A stretch of 50,214 bases of DNA from Kribbella catacumbae DSM 19601. Its GTDB lineage: Bacteria; Actinomycetota; Actinomycetes; Propionibacteriales; Kribbellaceae. Under the pieces are notes generated by a model. That model did no database searches, was not told the origin of the DNA, and saw only the letters and a list, made by a program, of their open reading frames with translations. The stretch spans positions 1 through 50,214 of the forward strand of contig NZ_AQUZ01000061.1 of the NCBI RefSeq assembly GCF_000372465.1, in the 5' to 3' direction. Made by a program: the position numbers and the translations under genes. This document shows, piece by piece, positions 7,612 through 16,032 of this stretch. Position 1 is the stretch's first letter, and every line of letters begins with the position of its first letter.

Positions 7612-8553
7612 TCACTGGTCGCGCTCAGCGGACGGTGAGCCGGACGACGGCGTATTCGCCCCGAGGTCCGCAGAAGAAGCAGAAGTAGAGGTAGGCAGGT
7701 CGGCGGCGTCCCAGCGCATGGCCATCGGGTTGTCGTCGGGGACCAGGCCGGCGGCCATGATGCCGCCGGTGATCGGGCGGATCAGGCGGTCGAGTTCCGC
7801 CGCGTTCTCGTCGCCGAAGGCGGCCCAGCCCTGCTCGGCCAGCCGGTCGGTGGTGTCCTCGACCTCCTGACGCAGCGTGTGCCCAGCATCAGTCAGTACG
7901 CCGTCCGCCGTCAGCAACCCGCGTACCCGAAGGTCCTCCGACCCGGCGGCCCACTCCTCGTCGCTCCAACGCCTGTTGAGCTGGAAGACCTGCTTGGACG
8001 GGCCACCGGCGGCGGAGATGGTGATGCAGGCTTGGCATGGCGACAGACCTGCACCGACCAGTGCGGCGACATGCCCGTCACCGCGAGACTCTCTGAGGAT
8101 CGTGGTGGCCTGCCACAGCACCAGGTGCGGCTCATCCGGCCAGTCGAGTGCCGCGTTGGCCGCAGCGATCGGCCTGCCCGCTGTGGGCGCCAACTCCGCT
8201 GCTTGACGGGCTAGCTCGGCCGCGCGGCGTATCGGCGTACTGGAGTCAGGGAACCGGCGTACTGCGCTGTCGACCGCCTGCAGGCGTGCGGCGAGGAGCT
8301 GTGCTGGTGTGGCGAAGTCCCACGCGTCCGGGATGGCTCTGGCGACCATGGACGGGTGGAAGTTGTAGAACACGGCTGTGACGAGCTCCGGGCCCACTGC
8401 GCCCAGTGGGGCGGCTCGGCAGGCGAAGTAGCTCATCCAGCCGCCACGCAGACCTAGTGCGTCCGTGGCCTTCCTGGTGTCGGGCGCGAAGTAGGTGATC
8501 GCGTGGAACGGCTCCAGCACTTTCCACAGCCGGCGGGCGCGGGACTCGGTCAT
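7612..8553 (-). CDS. SCO6745-family protein, unknown function
   Basis: This 313-residue soluble helical protein starts TESRARRLWKVLEPFHAITY and continues with FAPDTRKATDALGLRGGWMS. This opening is characteristic of a conserved actinobacterial family typified by SCO6745 of Streptomyces. Members are about 280-300 residues and contain a helix-turn-helix-like segment toward the C-terminus (here SDEEWAAGSEDLRVRGLLTA), but no biochemical role is established to my knowledge. The gene stands alone, with a hairpin behind it and a GNAT gene upstream on the same strand 39 bases away. Confidence 0.8.
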   Translation of the reverse strand: MTESRARRLWKVLEPFHAITYFAPDTRKATDALGLRGGWMSYFACRAAPLGAVGPELVTAVFYNFHPSMVARAIPDAWDFATPAQLLAARLQAVDSAVRRFPDSSTPIRRAAELARQAAELAPTAGRPIAAANAALDWPDEPHLVLWQATTILRESRGDGHVAALVGAGLSPCQACITISAAGGPSKQVFQLNRRWSDEEWAAGSEDLRVRGLLTADGVLTDAGHTLRQEVEDTTDRLAEQGWAAFGDENAAELDRLIRPITGGIMAAGLVPDDNPMAMRWDAADLPTSTSASSADLGANTPSSGSPSAERDQ

Positions 8554-8592
8554 ATCGCCGATCCAACCAGATTCTCTGGCAATGAGAAGCGG

Positions 8593-9090
8593 TCAGAGTG
8601 GGCGATGCATCACGTGTAGGCCGACGTACCCGTGGGACGGGCTGAGGAAGGCCTCGGGCACGGTGCCGATGATGTCGAAGCCGAGTGACTGCCAGAGTTT
8701 GACCGCGGTGGTGTTGGACTCGACCACCGCGTTGAACTGGATCGAGCGGAAGCCGGTTCGGGCGGCCCAGTCGATCATGTCCTGGCAGAGCGCCCGGCCG
8801 GCGCCCTGGCCGCGAGCTGCCGCGTCGACCATGAAGCTCGCGCTGGCTACATGGGCGCCAGGGCCGGGACGGTTCGGGTACATGTTGGCGCTGCCCAGGA
8901 CCTTGCCCTCGGCAGCGATCGCGACGGTGGTCCGGGCCAGCGGCGACGAGGACGGTGACATCCACATCGCTTCCGCCTGCTCGAAGGTCAGCGACGGATC
9001 GTAGGCATAGGTCTCGCGCGCGGTGATGATCTCCTGGAAGAACGGCCAGATCGCGGCCCAGTCGTCCGCGACGGCTTCTCTGATCTCCAC
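8593..9090 (-). CDS. GNAT-family N-acetyltransferase, phosphinothricin-type
   Basis: This 165-residue protein begins MEIREAVADDWAAIWPFFQE and contains the acetyl-CoA binding loop in VDAAARGQGAGRALCQDMID (R/Q-G-x-G-x-A). A late block FNAVVESNTTAVKLWQSLGF contains the NxxAxxLYxxxGF-like signature. The set resembles MnaT/PAT-like acyltransferases acting on small amino compounds such as methionine sulfone or phosphinothricin. The substrate is not determined by sequence. It lies upstream of the SCO6745-like gene on the same strand and may be co-transcribed with it. Confidence 0.88.
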   Translation of the reverse strand: MEIREAVADDWAAIWPFFQEIITARETYAYDPSLTFEQAEAMWMSPSSSPLARTTVAIAAEGKVLGSANMYPNRPGPGAHVASASFMVDAAARGQGAGRALCQDMIDWAARTGFRSIQFNAVVESNTTAVKLWQSLGFDIIGTVPEAFLSPSHGYVGLHVMHRPL

Positions 9091-9185
9091 AACTGCCCTT
9101 CCGCTGGATCTGCAGTGCGAAAAGCATCACTCACCCAGCGGACGATGCCAACTGCATTCCGCCGCACCGGATAAACTCATAGAGG

Positions 9186-10346
9186 ATGACAAACACTGTT
9201 TTCCATGGGTTGCCGCGCTGGAGTCTGGCCGTGCCCCCGCTCGCGCTCGTCGTCCTGGTGGTGTCCTGGGGCCGGAACCCCGGCGCGGTGCTGCTCATCC
9301 TCGTCTGTGCCGCTCTGGGCGCCGCGGTGATCGCCGCCGTCCACCACGCCGAAGTCGTCGCGCATCGCGTCGGCGAACCGTTCGGCACCCTGATCCTCGC
9401 CCTCGCGGTGACCGTGATCGAGGTCGCGCTGATCGTCACGCTGATGGCGTCCGGCGGTGACAAGGCCGCCTCGCTGGCGCGCGACACCGTCTTCGCCGCG
9501 GTGATGATCACCTGCAACGGCATCCTCGGTCTCGCGCTGGTGGTCGGTTCGCTGCGGCACAACACGCAGGAGTTCCGGGTGCACGCGTCCGGCAGCTTGC
9601 TCGCTGTGATGACTGCGCTGGTCACTCTCAGCCTGGTCCTGCCGACCTTCACGACCAGTACTCCGGGCGCCACCTTCAGCACGGCACAGCTCGCCTTCGC
9701 GGGCGTCGCGTCGCTGGTGATGTACGGCGTCTTCGTTTTCGTGCAGACCATCCGGCACCGCGACTACTTCCTCCCCGTGGCCGACCCGGCAGCCGAGGCA
9801 GCGCCCGCAGTCGAGGCCGACCCGGTAGTCGAGGCCGAGGCCGGGGCCGACGATGAGGACCAGGAGGAGGCCCACGCGGCAGCGCCCAGCGGCAAGGTCG
9901 CGTTGCTGAGCCTGGGACTCCTGTTCGGCTGCCTGATCGCCGTCGTCGGTCTGGCGAAGACGGTCTCGCCGAAGCTGGAGTCCGCGGTCGAGTCGGCCGG
10001 CGCGCCGCTCGCGGTCGTCGGCGTGGTGATCGCGTTGCTGGTGCTGCTGCCGGAGACGGTTGCCGCAGTACGGGCCGCACTGCGGAACCGTCTTCAGACC
10101 AGCCTGAACCTCGCGCTCGGCTCGGCCCTGGCCAGTATCGGACTGACGATACCGGCGATCGCCGTCGCGTCGATCTGGCTCAGTGGGCCGCTAGTTCTCG
10201 GCTTGGGCGGCAAGGAGATGGTGCTGTTCGCGCTGACGGTGGTGGTCAGCATGCTCACCCTGGCGACCGGCCGGGCCACCCTGCTGCAGGGTGCGGTCCA
10301 CCTGATGATCTTCAGCTCCTTCCTCTTCCTCGCCGTCAGCCCTTGA
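9186..10346 (+). CDS. chaA: ChaA-type Ca2+(Na+)/H+ antiporter
   Basis: This 386-residue integral membrane protein has about eleven hydrophobic segments. The first cation-exchange block reads HRVGEPFGTLILALAVTVIE, the alpha-repeat signature of the CaCA superfamily with the key glutamate. The second repeat is LNLALGSALASIGLTIPAIA. A long acidic loop (about residues 199-230, many Asp/Glu) separates the two halves and probably faces the cytoplasm; such loops bind or sense cations in relatives. The length fits ChaA. Its 3' end overlaps the convergent ankyrin gene by 11 bases. Confidence 0.9.
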   Translation: MTNTVFHGLPRWSLAVPPLALVVLVVSWGRNPGAVLLILVCAALGAAVIAAVHHAEVVAHRVGEPFGTLILALAVTVIEVALIVTLMASGGDKAASLARDTVFAAVMITCNGILGLALVVGSLRHNTQEFRVHASGSLLAVMTALVTLSLVLPTFTTSTPGATFSTAQLAFAGVASLVMYGVFVFVQTIRHRDYFLPVADPAAEAAPAVEADPVVEAEAGADDEDQEEAHAAAPSGKVALLSLGLLFGCLIAVVGLAKTVSPKLESAVESAGAPLAVVGVVIALLVLLPETVAAVRAALRNRLQTSLNLALGSALASIGLTIPAIAVASIWLSGPLVLGLGGKEMVLFALTVVVSMLTLATGRATLLQGAVHLMIFSSFLFLAVSP

Positions 10347-11769
10347 GGCTGTCGAGGTAGTCGACGACCTCCTGCTGGTGACTGTGCTCAGCCCAGCCAC
10401 GCGGCGTGCTGTGATAGCTGGGGTCCTCGACCGTCGGGTCGGCGCCGAGTTCGATCAGCTTCTTGACGGTGTCGAGGTGACCCAGGAGCGCCGCCTGGTG
10501 CAGCGGTGTCCTCATCGCCAGGATGTTCAGGTCGAACCCCAGTTCCTTCAACTGTTGCATCGCCTCCGTCCGCCCAAGCTCCGCGGCACGGATCGGCACG
10601 AACGGGTTTCGCCGTACTGCGCGCGCAGCCAACTCAGGATCGGCATCCACCGACTCCCCCCGTACCGCGGCCGCATACAACTCATGAACGTCGTCCAGCG
10701 GTGCCGCGCCCGCAGCCAGGAGCAACGCGGCGATCTCGGTGTGACCCGAAACCGAGGCCAGCTCGTACGCGCGATGGCCGCAGAAGACCGGATGCTCGGT
10801 ACCGCGACCATCGGGATCAATGCCTTGGGCAAGCATCAGCTCGACCCGATGCGGCAGCCCTGCTGAGGAAGCGAAAACGAGCTCATCCTCAAGCAACTGC
10901 CGAGGCGTTTGATGCGAGGTCGTCATCCGCTCGTGCCAAGGACCACCGTCGCCCTTCCCCAGACCGAACTCGAGCAGCAGCTCCAAATGGTCATCGTCGT
11001 ACAGCGGTGGGCAGCCCGGTCCGCAGTTGTACATCGTCTGACTGTCGTTGGCATCGGCACCGGCTTCGAGCAGTATCCGGGCCAGTTCCAGCCGGTTCTG
11101 GTGCGGGGGTTGATCGCCCTCACCTCGACCGAAAGCGCCTGTCAGTGCGGTGAAAGGCGATGGCATGCCCTGCCACAAGTAGCCGGCATTCGGATCGGCG
11201 CCGTTGGCAAGCAACAGTCGAGCGATCTCCAGTGGCGCCTGATCGGAGACTGCAAGGCGCGAATAGCTCAAGTACAGCAGGGGTTCCCAGCGGAACGGTC
11301 CGCCCTCACGGCGGGCGAGCGAGGGATCCGCGGCCAGCGTCGCACGGACGGCCTCCACTTCGCCGGCCACCACCTGGGTATAGATGTTGCTCAGAGCAAC
11401 TTCATCGAGCAGTGTGCGGGCCGCGGTCTGCCGGGCGGGATCATCCTGTCCGTAGTGCAGTACTGCGAGTCGCAGGAACTCGTCGATGCGCTGACCACGA
11501 GTGTGGAGTGGCCCGCCGATCTCCTGGCGGTGCGGGTAGCGGCTGTAGCGCTCGACGATCTCCAAGTGATGCACGAGTCGCGGCCAGCTGGCGAAGCCGT
11601 AGCTCCGGGCGATCACCACCTGCGCGTCGGCCAGGGTAGCCACCGGATGGAACTCGGCGGCCAGCGCGACGGCTTCGGGGTCCTCGGCGCGGACCTGCTT
11701 GAGCAGGCTCTTGGCCTGCTTCTTCAGGTGGTCAAGGCTCGGCGGATTGGGAAGATTCCGGGTCGGCAT
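10336..11769 (-). CDS. Ankyrin-repeat protein
   Basis: The 477-residue protein starts with a lysine-rich helix region (LDHLKKQAKSLLKQVRAEDP) often found at the head of bacterial ankyrin proteins. Several ankyrin units follow, for example LEIARLLLANGADPNAGYLW near residue 180, LARILLEAGADANDSQT, GHTEIAALLLAAGAAPLDDV, and a C-terminal TPLHQAALLGHLDTVKKLIE. It is probably a protein-protein interaction scaffold in the cytoplasm; no catalytic motif is visible. AGGAGG lies 5-6 bases before the ATG. Its 3' end overlaps chaA tail to tail. Confidence 0.88.
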   Translation of the reverse strand: MPTRNLPNPPSLDHLKKQAKSLLKQVRAEDPEAVALAAEFHPVATLADAQVVIARSYGFASWPRLVHHLEIVERYSRYPHRQEIGGPLHTRGQRIDEFLRLAVLHYGQDDPARQTAARTLLDEVALSNIYTQVVAGEVEAVRATLAADPSLARREGGPFRWEPLLYLSYSRLAVSDQAPLEIARLLLANGADPNAGYLWQGMPSPFTALTGAFGRGEGDQPPHQNRLELARILLEAGADANDSQTMYNCGPGCPPLYDDDHLELLLEFGLGKGDGGPWHERMTTSHQTPRQLLEDELVFASSAGLPHRVELMLAQGIDPDGRGTEHPVFCGHRAYELASVSGHTEIAALLLAAGAAPLDDVHELYAAAVRGESVDADPELAARAVRRNPFVPIRAAELGRTEAMQQLKELGFDLNILAMRTPLHQAALLGHLDTVKKLIELGADPTVEDPSYHSTPRGWAEHSHQQEVVDYLDSLKG

Positions 11770-11914
11770 AGCGACCTCCTCTCTGCGTGCCTGCTGTCCG
11801 CGTCGTCAGGCGAGAAAGGAGGTGGGCCGTACGAACTCAACCTCGAGATCAGGTGGGCTAAGCCCTTCCCGCGGACCGGTGGCACCCTGAGTGCCTAGAC
11901 CCGATCGTACGGCG

Positions 11915-12289
11915 TCACGGCTTTTCCATCCACCATTCGGTGAATTCGTGCGCGCGCCCGTCGCGGTCCAGGCGGATCACCCACAGGTTGCTGAACTCGC
12001 CGGGTGGATCGGTCCGGTACGTCGTCCAGCCGCGGACGAAGCCGACGCCGTCGCCGAACCCGAGCACCTGGTACTCGAACAGCGTCTCGCCCGGCGCGTC
12101 GGCGACCTCGAGCCAGGCGTTCACGATCGCGTCCCGGCCGAGTACGGGCTCCTCGTCGGGACGACGGTAGAACGCGGCGTCCTCGGTCCACAACGCCGCG
12201 ATGTGCTCGGGATCGTTCGACTCCCACGCCTTCCGGTACGCCGTCACCCAGCGATCCAGGTGCTTCTCCTTCAGCGCCATAGCCGGCAT
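11915..12289 (-). CDS. SnoaL/NTF2-like small protein
   Basis: The 124-residue product has the NTF2-like cone fold pattern: an N-terminal helix RWVTAYRKAWESNDPEHIAA, then ALWTEDAAFYRRPDEEPVLG and a series of beta strands ending in a Trp-rich tail (EFTEWWMEK). Members act as polyketide cyclases, isomerases or unknown small-molecule binding proteins; the conserved acid-base pair cannot be assigned here. A second ATG three codons later (12280) is an equally likely start because neither has a good ribosome binding site. Confidence 0.8.
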   Translation of the reverse strand: MPAMALKEKHLDRWVTAYRKAWESNDPEHIAALWTEDAAFYRRPDEEPVLGRDAIVNAWLEVADAPGETLFEYQVLGFGDGVGFVRGWTTYRTDPPGEFSNLWVIRLDRDGRAHEFTEWWMEKP

Positions 12290-12330
12290 TCTGCCGCGCG
12301 ATGAACTGATCGGCGGGGAGGATGCGAGGT

Positions 12331-13371
12331 ATGGCGACTTGGGTGTTCGACGGAATCGGCCTGCCGGCCGGGGAACAGGTTCATCTCGAGGCCGGATCGG
12401 GTGACCCGCAGCCGTTGCCGGGCCGGTTCGCGCTGCCGGGGCTGGTGGACTCGCACTGCCATCTGACCATCGGCGTCGGCGTCGGCGAGCGCAGTCTGGT
12501 CCTGCAGGGCGAGGACGCCGCCAGCGCGATGCTCGACGACCTCGCGCAGGCCGGAGTCGGCGCGCTGCGGGACGTCGGTGGGGATCGCTCCATCACGCTG
12601 AAGCTCGCGTCCAGCCCCGAGGACGGCCGGCCCGTGGTCCTCGCCGCCGGGCGGTTCGTCGCACCGAAGGGCGGCTACTTCCCCGGGCTGCACGAACCGG
12701 TACCGGCTGAGGAGTTGGTCGCCGCGATCGAGGCCGAGCTGGACGCCGGCGCCACCTGGATCAAGCTGGTCGGAGACTTCCCCGAGGTCGGACCGGACGG
12801 CCCGATCCCCGGCAGCACGATGACGCCGAACTACGAGCTCGACGCCGTTGCCGAGATGGTCGCCGCGGTCCATGCCCGGGGCGCGCGGGTCGCGGTGCAC
12901 ACCACCACCGACGTGGTCAGCGACCTGATCCGGGTAGGCATCGACTCGGTCGAGCACGGCACGACCATCACGGCCGAAGACCTCGAAACGCTAGGGGCCC
13001 GCGGTGGCGCCTGGACCCCCACGCTGTCCGCCATCATGCATGGCTCCCCGGACGACAGCCCGGAGCTGATCGAGCGGCGCCGGATCCGTTCGGAGTACAT
13101 GGCCTCGATGCTGCCGCTCGCCCGCCAGTACGGCGTACGGGTGCTGGCTGGGTCTGATGTCTTCGGGACCGTCGCCAGCGAGGTGGACCAGCTGGTCAAG
13201 CACGGGCTGTCCGTCACCGAGGCGTTGGAGGCGGCAAGCACGTCGGCGCAGGACTTCCTCGGGCTGACCGGTCAGGGTGACCTCGTCACCTACGACGCCG
13301 ACCCGCGGGACCATCCCGAAGTACTGGCCACGCCGGCGGCCGTCGTACTGCGAGGCCGGCGCATCCGCTGA
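12331..13371 (+). CDS. Amidohydrolase-superfamily metal-dependent hydrolase
   Basis: This cytosolic protein of 346 residues has the amidohydrolase markers in order: ALPGLVDSHCHL with the HxH metal pair, a lysine in TWIKLVGDF that could be carbamylated, His in RVAVHTTTD, a further His in SVEHGT, and the catalytic Asp in LAGSDVFG. This fits the imidazolonepropionase/prolidase-like branch; the substrate is unknown. The start at 12331 is preferred over the ATG at 12322, because GGGGAGG is too close to the latter and well placed for the former. It stands alone before the TetR-controlled operon. Confidence 0.87.
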   Translation: MATWVFDGIGLPAGEQVHLEAGSGDPQPLPGRFALPGLVDSHCHLTIGVGVGERSLVLQGEDAASAMLDDLAQAGVGALRDVGGDRSITLKLASSPEDGRPVVLAAGRFVAPKGGYFPGLHEPVPAEELVAAIEAELDAGATWIKLVGDFPEVGPDGPIPGSTMTPNYELDAVAEMVAAVHARGARVAVHTTTDVVSDLIRVGIDSVEHGTTITAEDLETLGARGGAWTPTLSAIMHGSPDDSPELIERRRIRSEYMASMLPLARQYGVRVLAGSDVFGTVASEVDQLVKHGLSVTEALEAASTSAQDFLGLTGQGDLVTYDADPRDHPEVLATPAAVVLRGRRIR

Positions 13372-13395
13372 GACCCAGCTCACCATGGCTGGTTC

Positions 13396-13409
13396 TTGAA
13401 CATGTTCAA
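13396..13409. promoter_or_regulatory. Operator 1, 14-bp perfect palindrome
   Basis: TTGAACATGTTCAA is a perfect 14-bp palindrome overlapping the -35 element. It shares 13 of 14 bases with a second palindrome 45 bases downstream, which is strong sign of a dimeric repressor site. The TetR encoded by the third gene of the operon is the obvious candidate. Confidence 0.8.
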
Positions 13410-13425
13410 AAGATCGGCCTACTCT
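13396..13425 (+). promoter_or_regulatory. Promoter of the membrane protein-DCC-tetR operon
   Basis: TTGAAC at 13396-13401 and TACTCT at 13420-13425 form a sigma-70-type pair with an 18-base spacer. The -35 hexamer is the left half of operator 1, so a repressor bound there would block RNA polymerase directly. The predicted transcript would start near 13432, upstream of operator 2. Confidence 0.6.
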
Positions 13426-13440
13426 CGTCATGTCAACGAA

Positions 13441-13454
13441 TTGAACGTGTTCAA
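13441..13454. promoter_or_regulatory. Operator 2, 14-bp near-perfect palindrome
   Basis: TTGAACGTGTTCAA is nearly identical to operator 1, with one central base changed. It lies just downstream of the predicted transcription start and about 20 bases before the first gene. The centre-to-centre distance to operator 1 is 45 bases, roughly four helical turns, so both sites may face the same side of the DNA. Confidence 0.78.
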
Positions 13455-13474
13455 AAAGTGAGGACGTGGTGAGA

Positions 13475-13903
13475 ATGACGGTGGTCACCTACCTGATCTA
13501 CCTGCTGATCGCGGTACCGCTGACGATCTGGGTGGCGCGGACGCTGAGCCGGAACGGGCGGATCTTCCTGGTCGACGTGTTCCACGGCAACGAGGACTTC
13601 GCCGACGCGGTGAACAGGCTGCTGGTGGTCGGCTTCTATCTGGTCAACCTCGGCTTCGTGACGCTGTTCCTGCGGACCGGCAGTACCGTGATCGACGCCC
13701 GCGGGGTGATCGAGCAGCTCAGCGTGAAGGTCGGCATCGTGATGGTCGTGCTCGGCGTCCTGCACCTGCTGAACGTGTGGGTCTTCAACGCCTTCCGCCG
13801 CCGTAGCCGGCTGGAGCAGATGACCACGCCCCCGGTGCCGCCGAACGGCTTCCTCGGCGGCCACCTGACCGGGACCGAGCAGCCGATGCCCGCGGGCTAC
13901 TGA
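13475..13903 (+). CDS. Small integral membrane protein, unknown family
   Basis: This product of about 142 residues begins MTVVTYLIYLLIAVPLTIWV and has three hydrophobic segments (near residues 3-22, 50-68 and 86-107). Conserved-looking polar text lies between them (FLVDVFHGNEDFADAVNRLL). The C-terminal 35 residues are basic then proline/glycine-rich and probably cytoplasmic. GTG codons at 13466 and 13469 are alternative starts. It is the first gene of an operon with a DCC protein and a TetR regulator behind two operators. No transport or enzymatic motif is visible. Confidence 0.8.
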   Translation: MTVVTYLIYLLIAVPLTIWVARTLSRNGRIFLVDVFHGNEDFADAVNRLLVVGFYLVNLGFVTLFLRTGSTVIDARGVIEQLSVKVGIVMVVLGVLHLLNVWVFNAFRRRSRLEQMTTPPVPPNGFLGGHLTGTEQPMPAGY

Positions 13904-13909
13904 CAGACC

Positions 13910-14332
13910 ATGCAGCGGTTGGTGGTGCTGTACGACGCGCACTGTGGGCTCTGCCGGCGCTTCAAGGAGTGGCTGGCGGCGCAGAAGCCGGCGGGGGACG
14001 GCATGGGTGGAGTTGTCCGGCTCGGATTCGTCGCGGCGGGGTCGACGGAAGCGAGACGGCTCTACCCGGCGCTGGATCACGCGGCCACACTGCGCGACGT
14101 GACAGTGGTCGCCGACGACGGATCGGTGTACGTCGGCGACCGGGCCTGGATCGTGTGCCTCTGGGCGACCGGGGAGCACCGGGCTACCGCAGTACGGCTG
14201 TCGGCTCCTGCGATGCGGCCGGTGGCGCGGGCGATCGTCCAGGCGGCGGCAGGGCTGCGGAGCTGGAATCGGGAGTGGACTGGGGGTGACTACGCTGACG
14301 GATGTGACGGACAGTGCGACCGCCAAGGGTGA
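13910..14332 (+). CDS. DCC-family (DUF393) thiol-disulfide oxidoreductase-like protein
   Basis: The 140-residue protein opens with LVVLYDAHCGLCRRFKEWL, the DxxCxxC motif of the DCC/DUF393 family (YuxK-like), whose two cysteines form a thioredoxin-like redox pair. The rest has the usual variable body with VVADDGSVYVGDRAWIV. It starts six bases after the membrane protein gene and overlaps the start of the TetR gene by 47 bases, so translation of the two is likely coupled. The membrane neighbour suggests a redox role at the membrane, but this is inference. Confidence 0.85.
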   Translation: MQRLVVLYDAHCGLCRRFKEWLAAQKPAGDGMGGVVRLGFVAAGSTEARRLYPALDHAATLRDVTVVADDGSVYVGDRAWIVCLWATGEHRATAVRLSAPAMRPVARAIVQAAAGLRSWNREWTGGDYADGCDGQCDRQG

Positions 14333-14975
14333 GCAGACTCGGGAGCTGATCCTTTCGACGGCTCTGCGGTTGTTCCGCGAGCAGGGCTACGGCAAGACGA
14401 CCATGCGAGCCATCGCGGCCGAAGCCGGCGTCTCGGTCGGCAACGCGTACTACTACTACAGCTCCAAAGAGCACCTGATGCAGGCGTACTACGACCACCT
14501 GCAGGAGCAGCATCGCGAAGCGACCGTGGCGATCCTGGCCGGCGAGAAGTCGTTCCCCAAACGGCTCACCGGCGTACTGCGGAGCTGGCTGGAGGTGTCG
14601 GAGCCGTACCACGAGTTCGCCGGGACGTTCTTCAAGTCGGCCGCGGAGCCGAAGAGCCCGCTGTCGCCGTTCAGCGAGCAGTCCAGGCCGGCCCGGGAAG
14701 CGAGTGTCGAGACCTTCCGCCAGGTGGTGGAGGGCTCGGACCTCAAGCTCCCGGCCGACCTGCGAGCGGAACTGCCGGAACTGCTCTGGCTGATGCAGAT
14801 GGGGATCGTGCTCTTCTGGGTCCACGACGACAGCAAAGGCCTACGCCGCACACACCTGCTGATCACAAGCACGGTGCCACTGGTCGACCGCCTGCTCCGG
14901 CTGACCCGCATCCCCGGCGTCCGGGGCGTGGTGACGGACTTGGTCGGCGTGATCCGCTCAATCAAGACTGCTTGA
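14286..14975 (+). CDS. TetR/AcrR-family regulator, likely autoregulator of its operon
   Basis: This 229-residue protein has a standard TetR DNA-binding head: TRELILSTALRLFREQGYGK, then TTMRAIAAEAGVSVGNAYYY and SSKEHLMQAYYDHLQ. The ligand domain is helical. A GTG at 14304 is an alternative start six codons later. It is the last gene of the operon whose promoter carries two copies of a TTGAAC/GTTCAA palindrome, so repression of its own operon is the simplest model. The inducer is unknown. Confidence 0.9.
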   Translation: MTTLTDVTDSATAKGEQTRELILSTALRLFREQGYGKTTMRAIAAEAGVSVGNAYYYYSSKEHLMQAYYDHLQEQHREATVAILAGEKSFPKRLTGVLRSWLEVSEPYHEFAGTFFKSAAEPKSPLSPFSEQSRPAREASVETFRQVVEGSDLKLPADLRAELPELLWLMQMGIVLFWVHDDSKGLRRTHLLITSTVPLVDRLLRLTRIPGVRGVVTDLVGVIRSIKTA

Positions 14976-15119
14976 GCCCTCTGAGCTGACGCAAGCAAGC
15001 GTCTCTGGTGTGTCGGCATGCGGCCAGAGCTCACGGCGTACCAGCTCGATGTCTTCTAGGTAGGCGATCGCCTTGGAGATCGAGGCGGGGCGGATCTTGC
15101 GCCGGTTCGGGGGCAACTT
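14958..15119 (-). pseudogene. Remnant of a winged-helix (MarR-like) regulator
   Basis: On the minus strand a frame ending at a TGA (14958-14960) reads ASISKAIAYLEDIELVRREL, which closely resembles the recognition-helix and wing part of MarR-like regulators (usual form ASISKAIxYLExLGLVRRER). Upstream of about 15119 the frame becomes arginine/proline-rich and no longer matches, and downstream it runs out after about 20 residues. It is read here as a decayed fragment. It overlaps the convergent TetR 3' end by 18 bases. Confidence 0.4.
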
Positions 15120-15460
15120 CCTCCCCGCTCGGCGAGGGGTGATCGACTTTGGTTACGGGCTGGGCGTCGTTCGGCGGGTTGGGTGCCTGGCCGGTGCACA
15201 AGGTGGCTGGGGTGGGCAAAGGGGGCGAATGATCAGGTGCTGTTGGGCTGGGCTGGGCTGGCGGGGGCGGGATGGCAGGGGCGAGACCTCGTGCACCACT
15301 TTGCTGGACGCCACGGCATGCGGCCAGTCGGCCAGCCAGTCGATTGGCGTCGCCTGTTCGTCACCTCGCCTTTGTGGCAGCGGACGAGCGACGGAGGAGC
15401 GAGGTAGCTGGGGGTAGGGAGCGGCGACGCAGGAGCCGCGTGGGCGTCCGCCGTACGGAG
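15120..15460. other. Gene-free stretch with a G-rich tract
   Basis: No convincing gene is seen in these 341 bases. GGGCT is repeated three times from 15245 and is followed by GG-C-GGGGG, so four G-tracts in a row could form a G-quadruplex on the plus strand. The 13-base word GGCATGCGGCCAG at 15315-15327 also occurs exactly 300 bases upstream at 15015-15027 in the winged-helix remnant, hinting at an old duplication or decayed gene. Confidence 0.5.
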
Positions 15461-15979
15461 CTACTCGCCGGTGAGGCCGTCGAGGCGTTGGCGGAACAGG
15501 TCGGCGTGGCCGTTGTGGCGGGCGTACTCCTGGATCATGTGGAAATAGAGGTAGCGCACGGAGTGGTCGGGTTCCATCTTCGGCCGGCGGAAGATGTCGT
15601 CGAGCGAGTGGCCGGCGACGATCTGGTCGGAGAGCTTGATCGTCTCGCGGTAGTCGGCCAGGTCCGCCTCGGCGTGCGCCGGGTCGACCAGGTCGAAGTC
15701 GCCGTCGGGGTATTCCTGGCTCCACGTCTTCAGGATGTCGAGCGGGCGGCCGTCCAGGCAGCACTGGAACCAGTACCGCTCGACCTCGCACGCGTGCCGG
15801 ATCAGCCCGAGCAGCGTCATCGTGGACGGCTCGAGCCTGGTTTCGACGAGTTGCTCGCCGGTCAGGCCGGCGGTCTTCCACAGCAACGTGCCGCGATGGA
15901 AGTCGAGGAACCCCTGCAGGAGTTCACGCTCGCTGGCTACTTTCGGCGGATCTACCCGGAACTGCTCGGCGGCGGTCAC
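15461..15979 (-). CDS. DinB-family protein, DUF664 type
   Basis: This 172-residue four-helix protein of the DinB/YfiT superfamily contains ASERELLQGFLDFHRGTLLW, then LIRHACEVERYWFQCCL with the first metal-type histidine, and SVRYLYFHMIQEYARHNGHA with two more. The HxxxE and HxxxxxxHxxH-like spacing is the metal site of this fold. In actinobacteria the DUF664 group is regarded as mycothiol-dependent transferase-like. The substrate is unknown. The gene is divergent from the DEAD-box helicase across about 190 bases. Start is GTG. Confidence 0.85.
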   Translation of the reverse strand: MTAAEQFRVDPPKVASERELLQGFLDFHRGTLLWKTAGLTGEQLVETRLEPSTMTLLGLIRHACEVERYWFQCCLDGRPLDILKTWSQEYPDGDFDLVDPAHAEADLADYRETIKLSDQIVAGHSLDDIFRRPKMEPDHSVRYLYFHMIQEYARHNGHADLFRQRLDGLTGE

Positions 15980-16032
15980 CGCCAGAAGATACCCAGATCA
16001 GGTAACTCTCTGCCAGTGGTCCCGGCGTGCCG

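Noticed and set aside
7460..7870. Plus-strand frame starting MNNFPGRKFG
   Set aside because: It runs antisense into the SCO6745-like gene, has no ribosome binding site, and overlaps a terminator hairpin.
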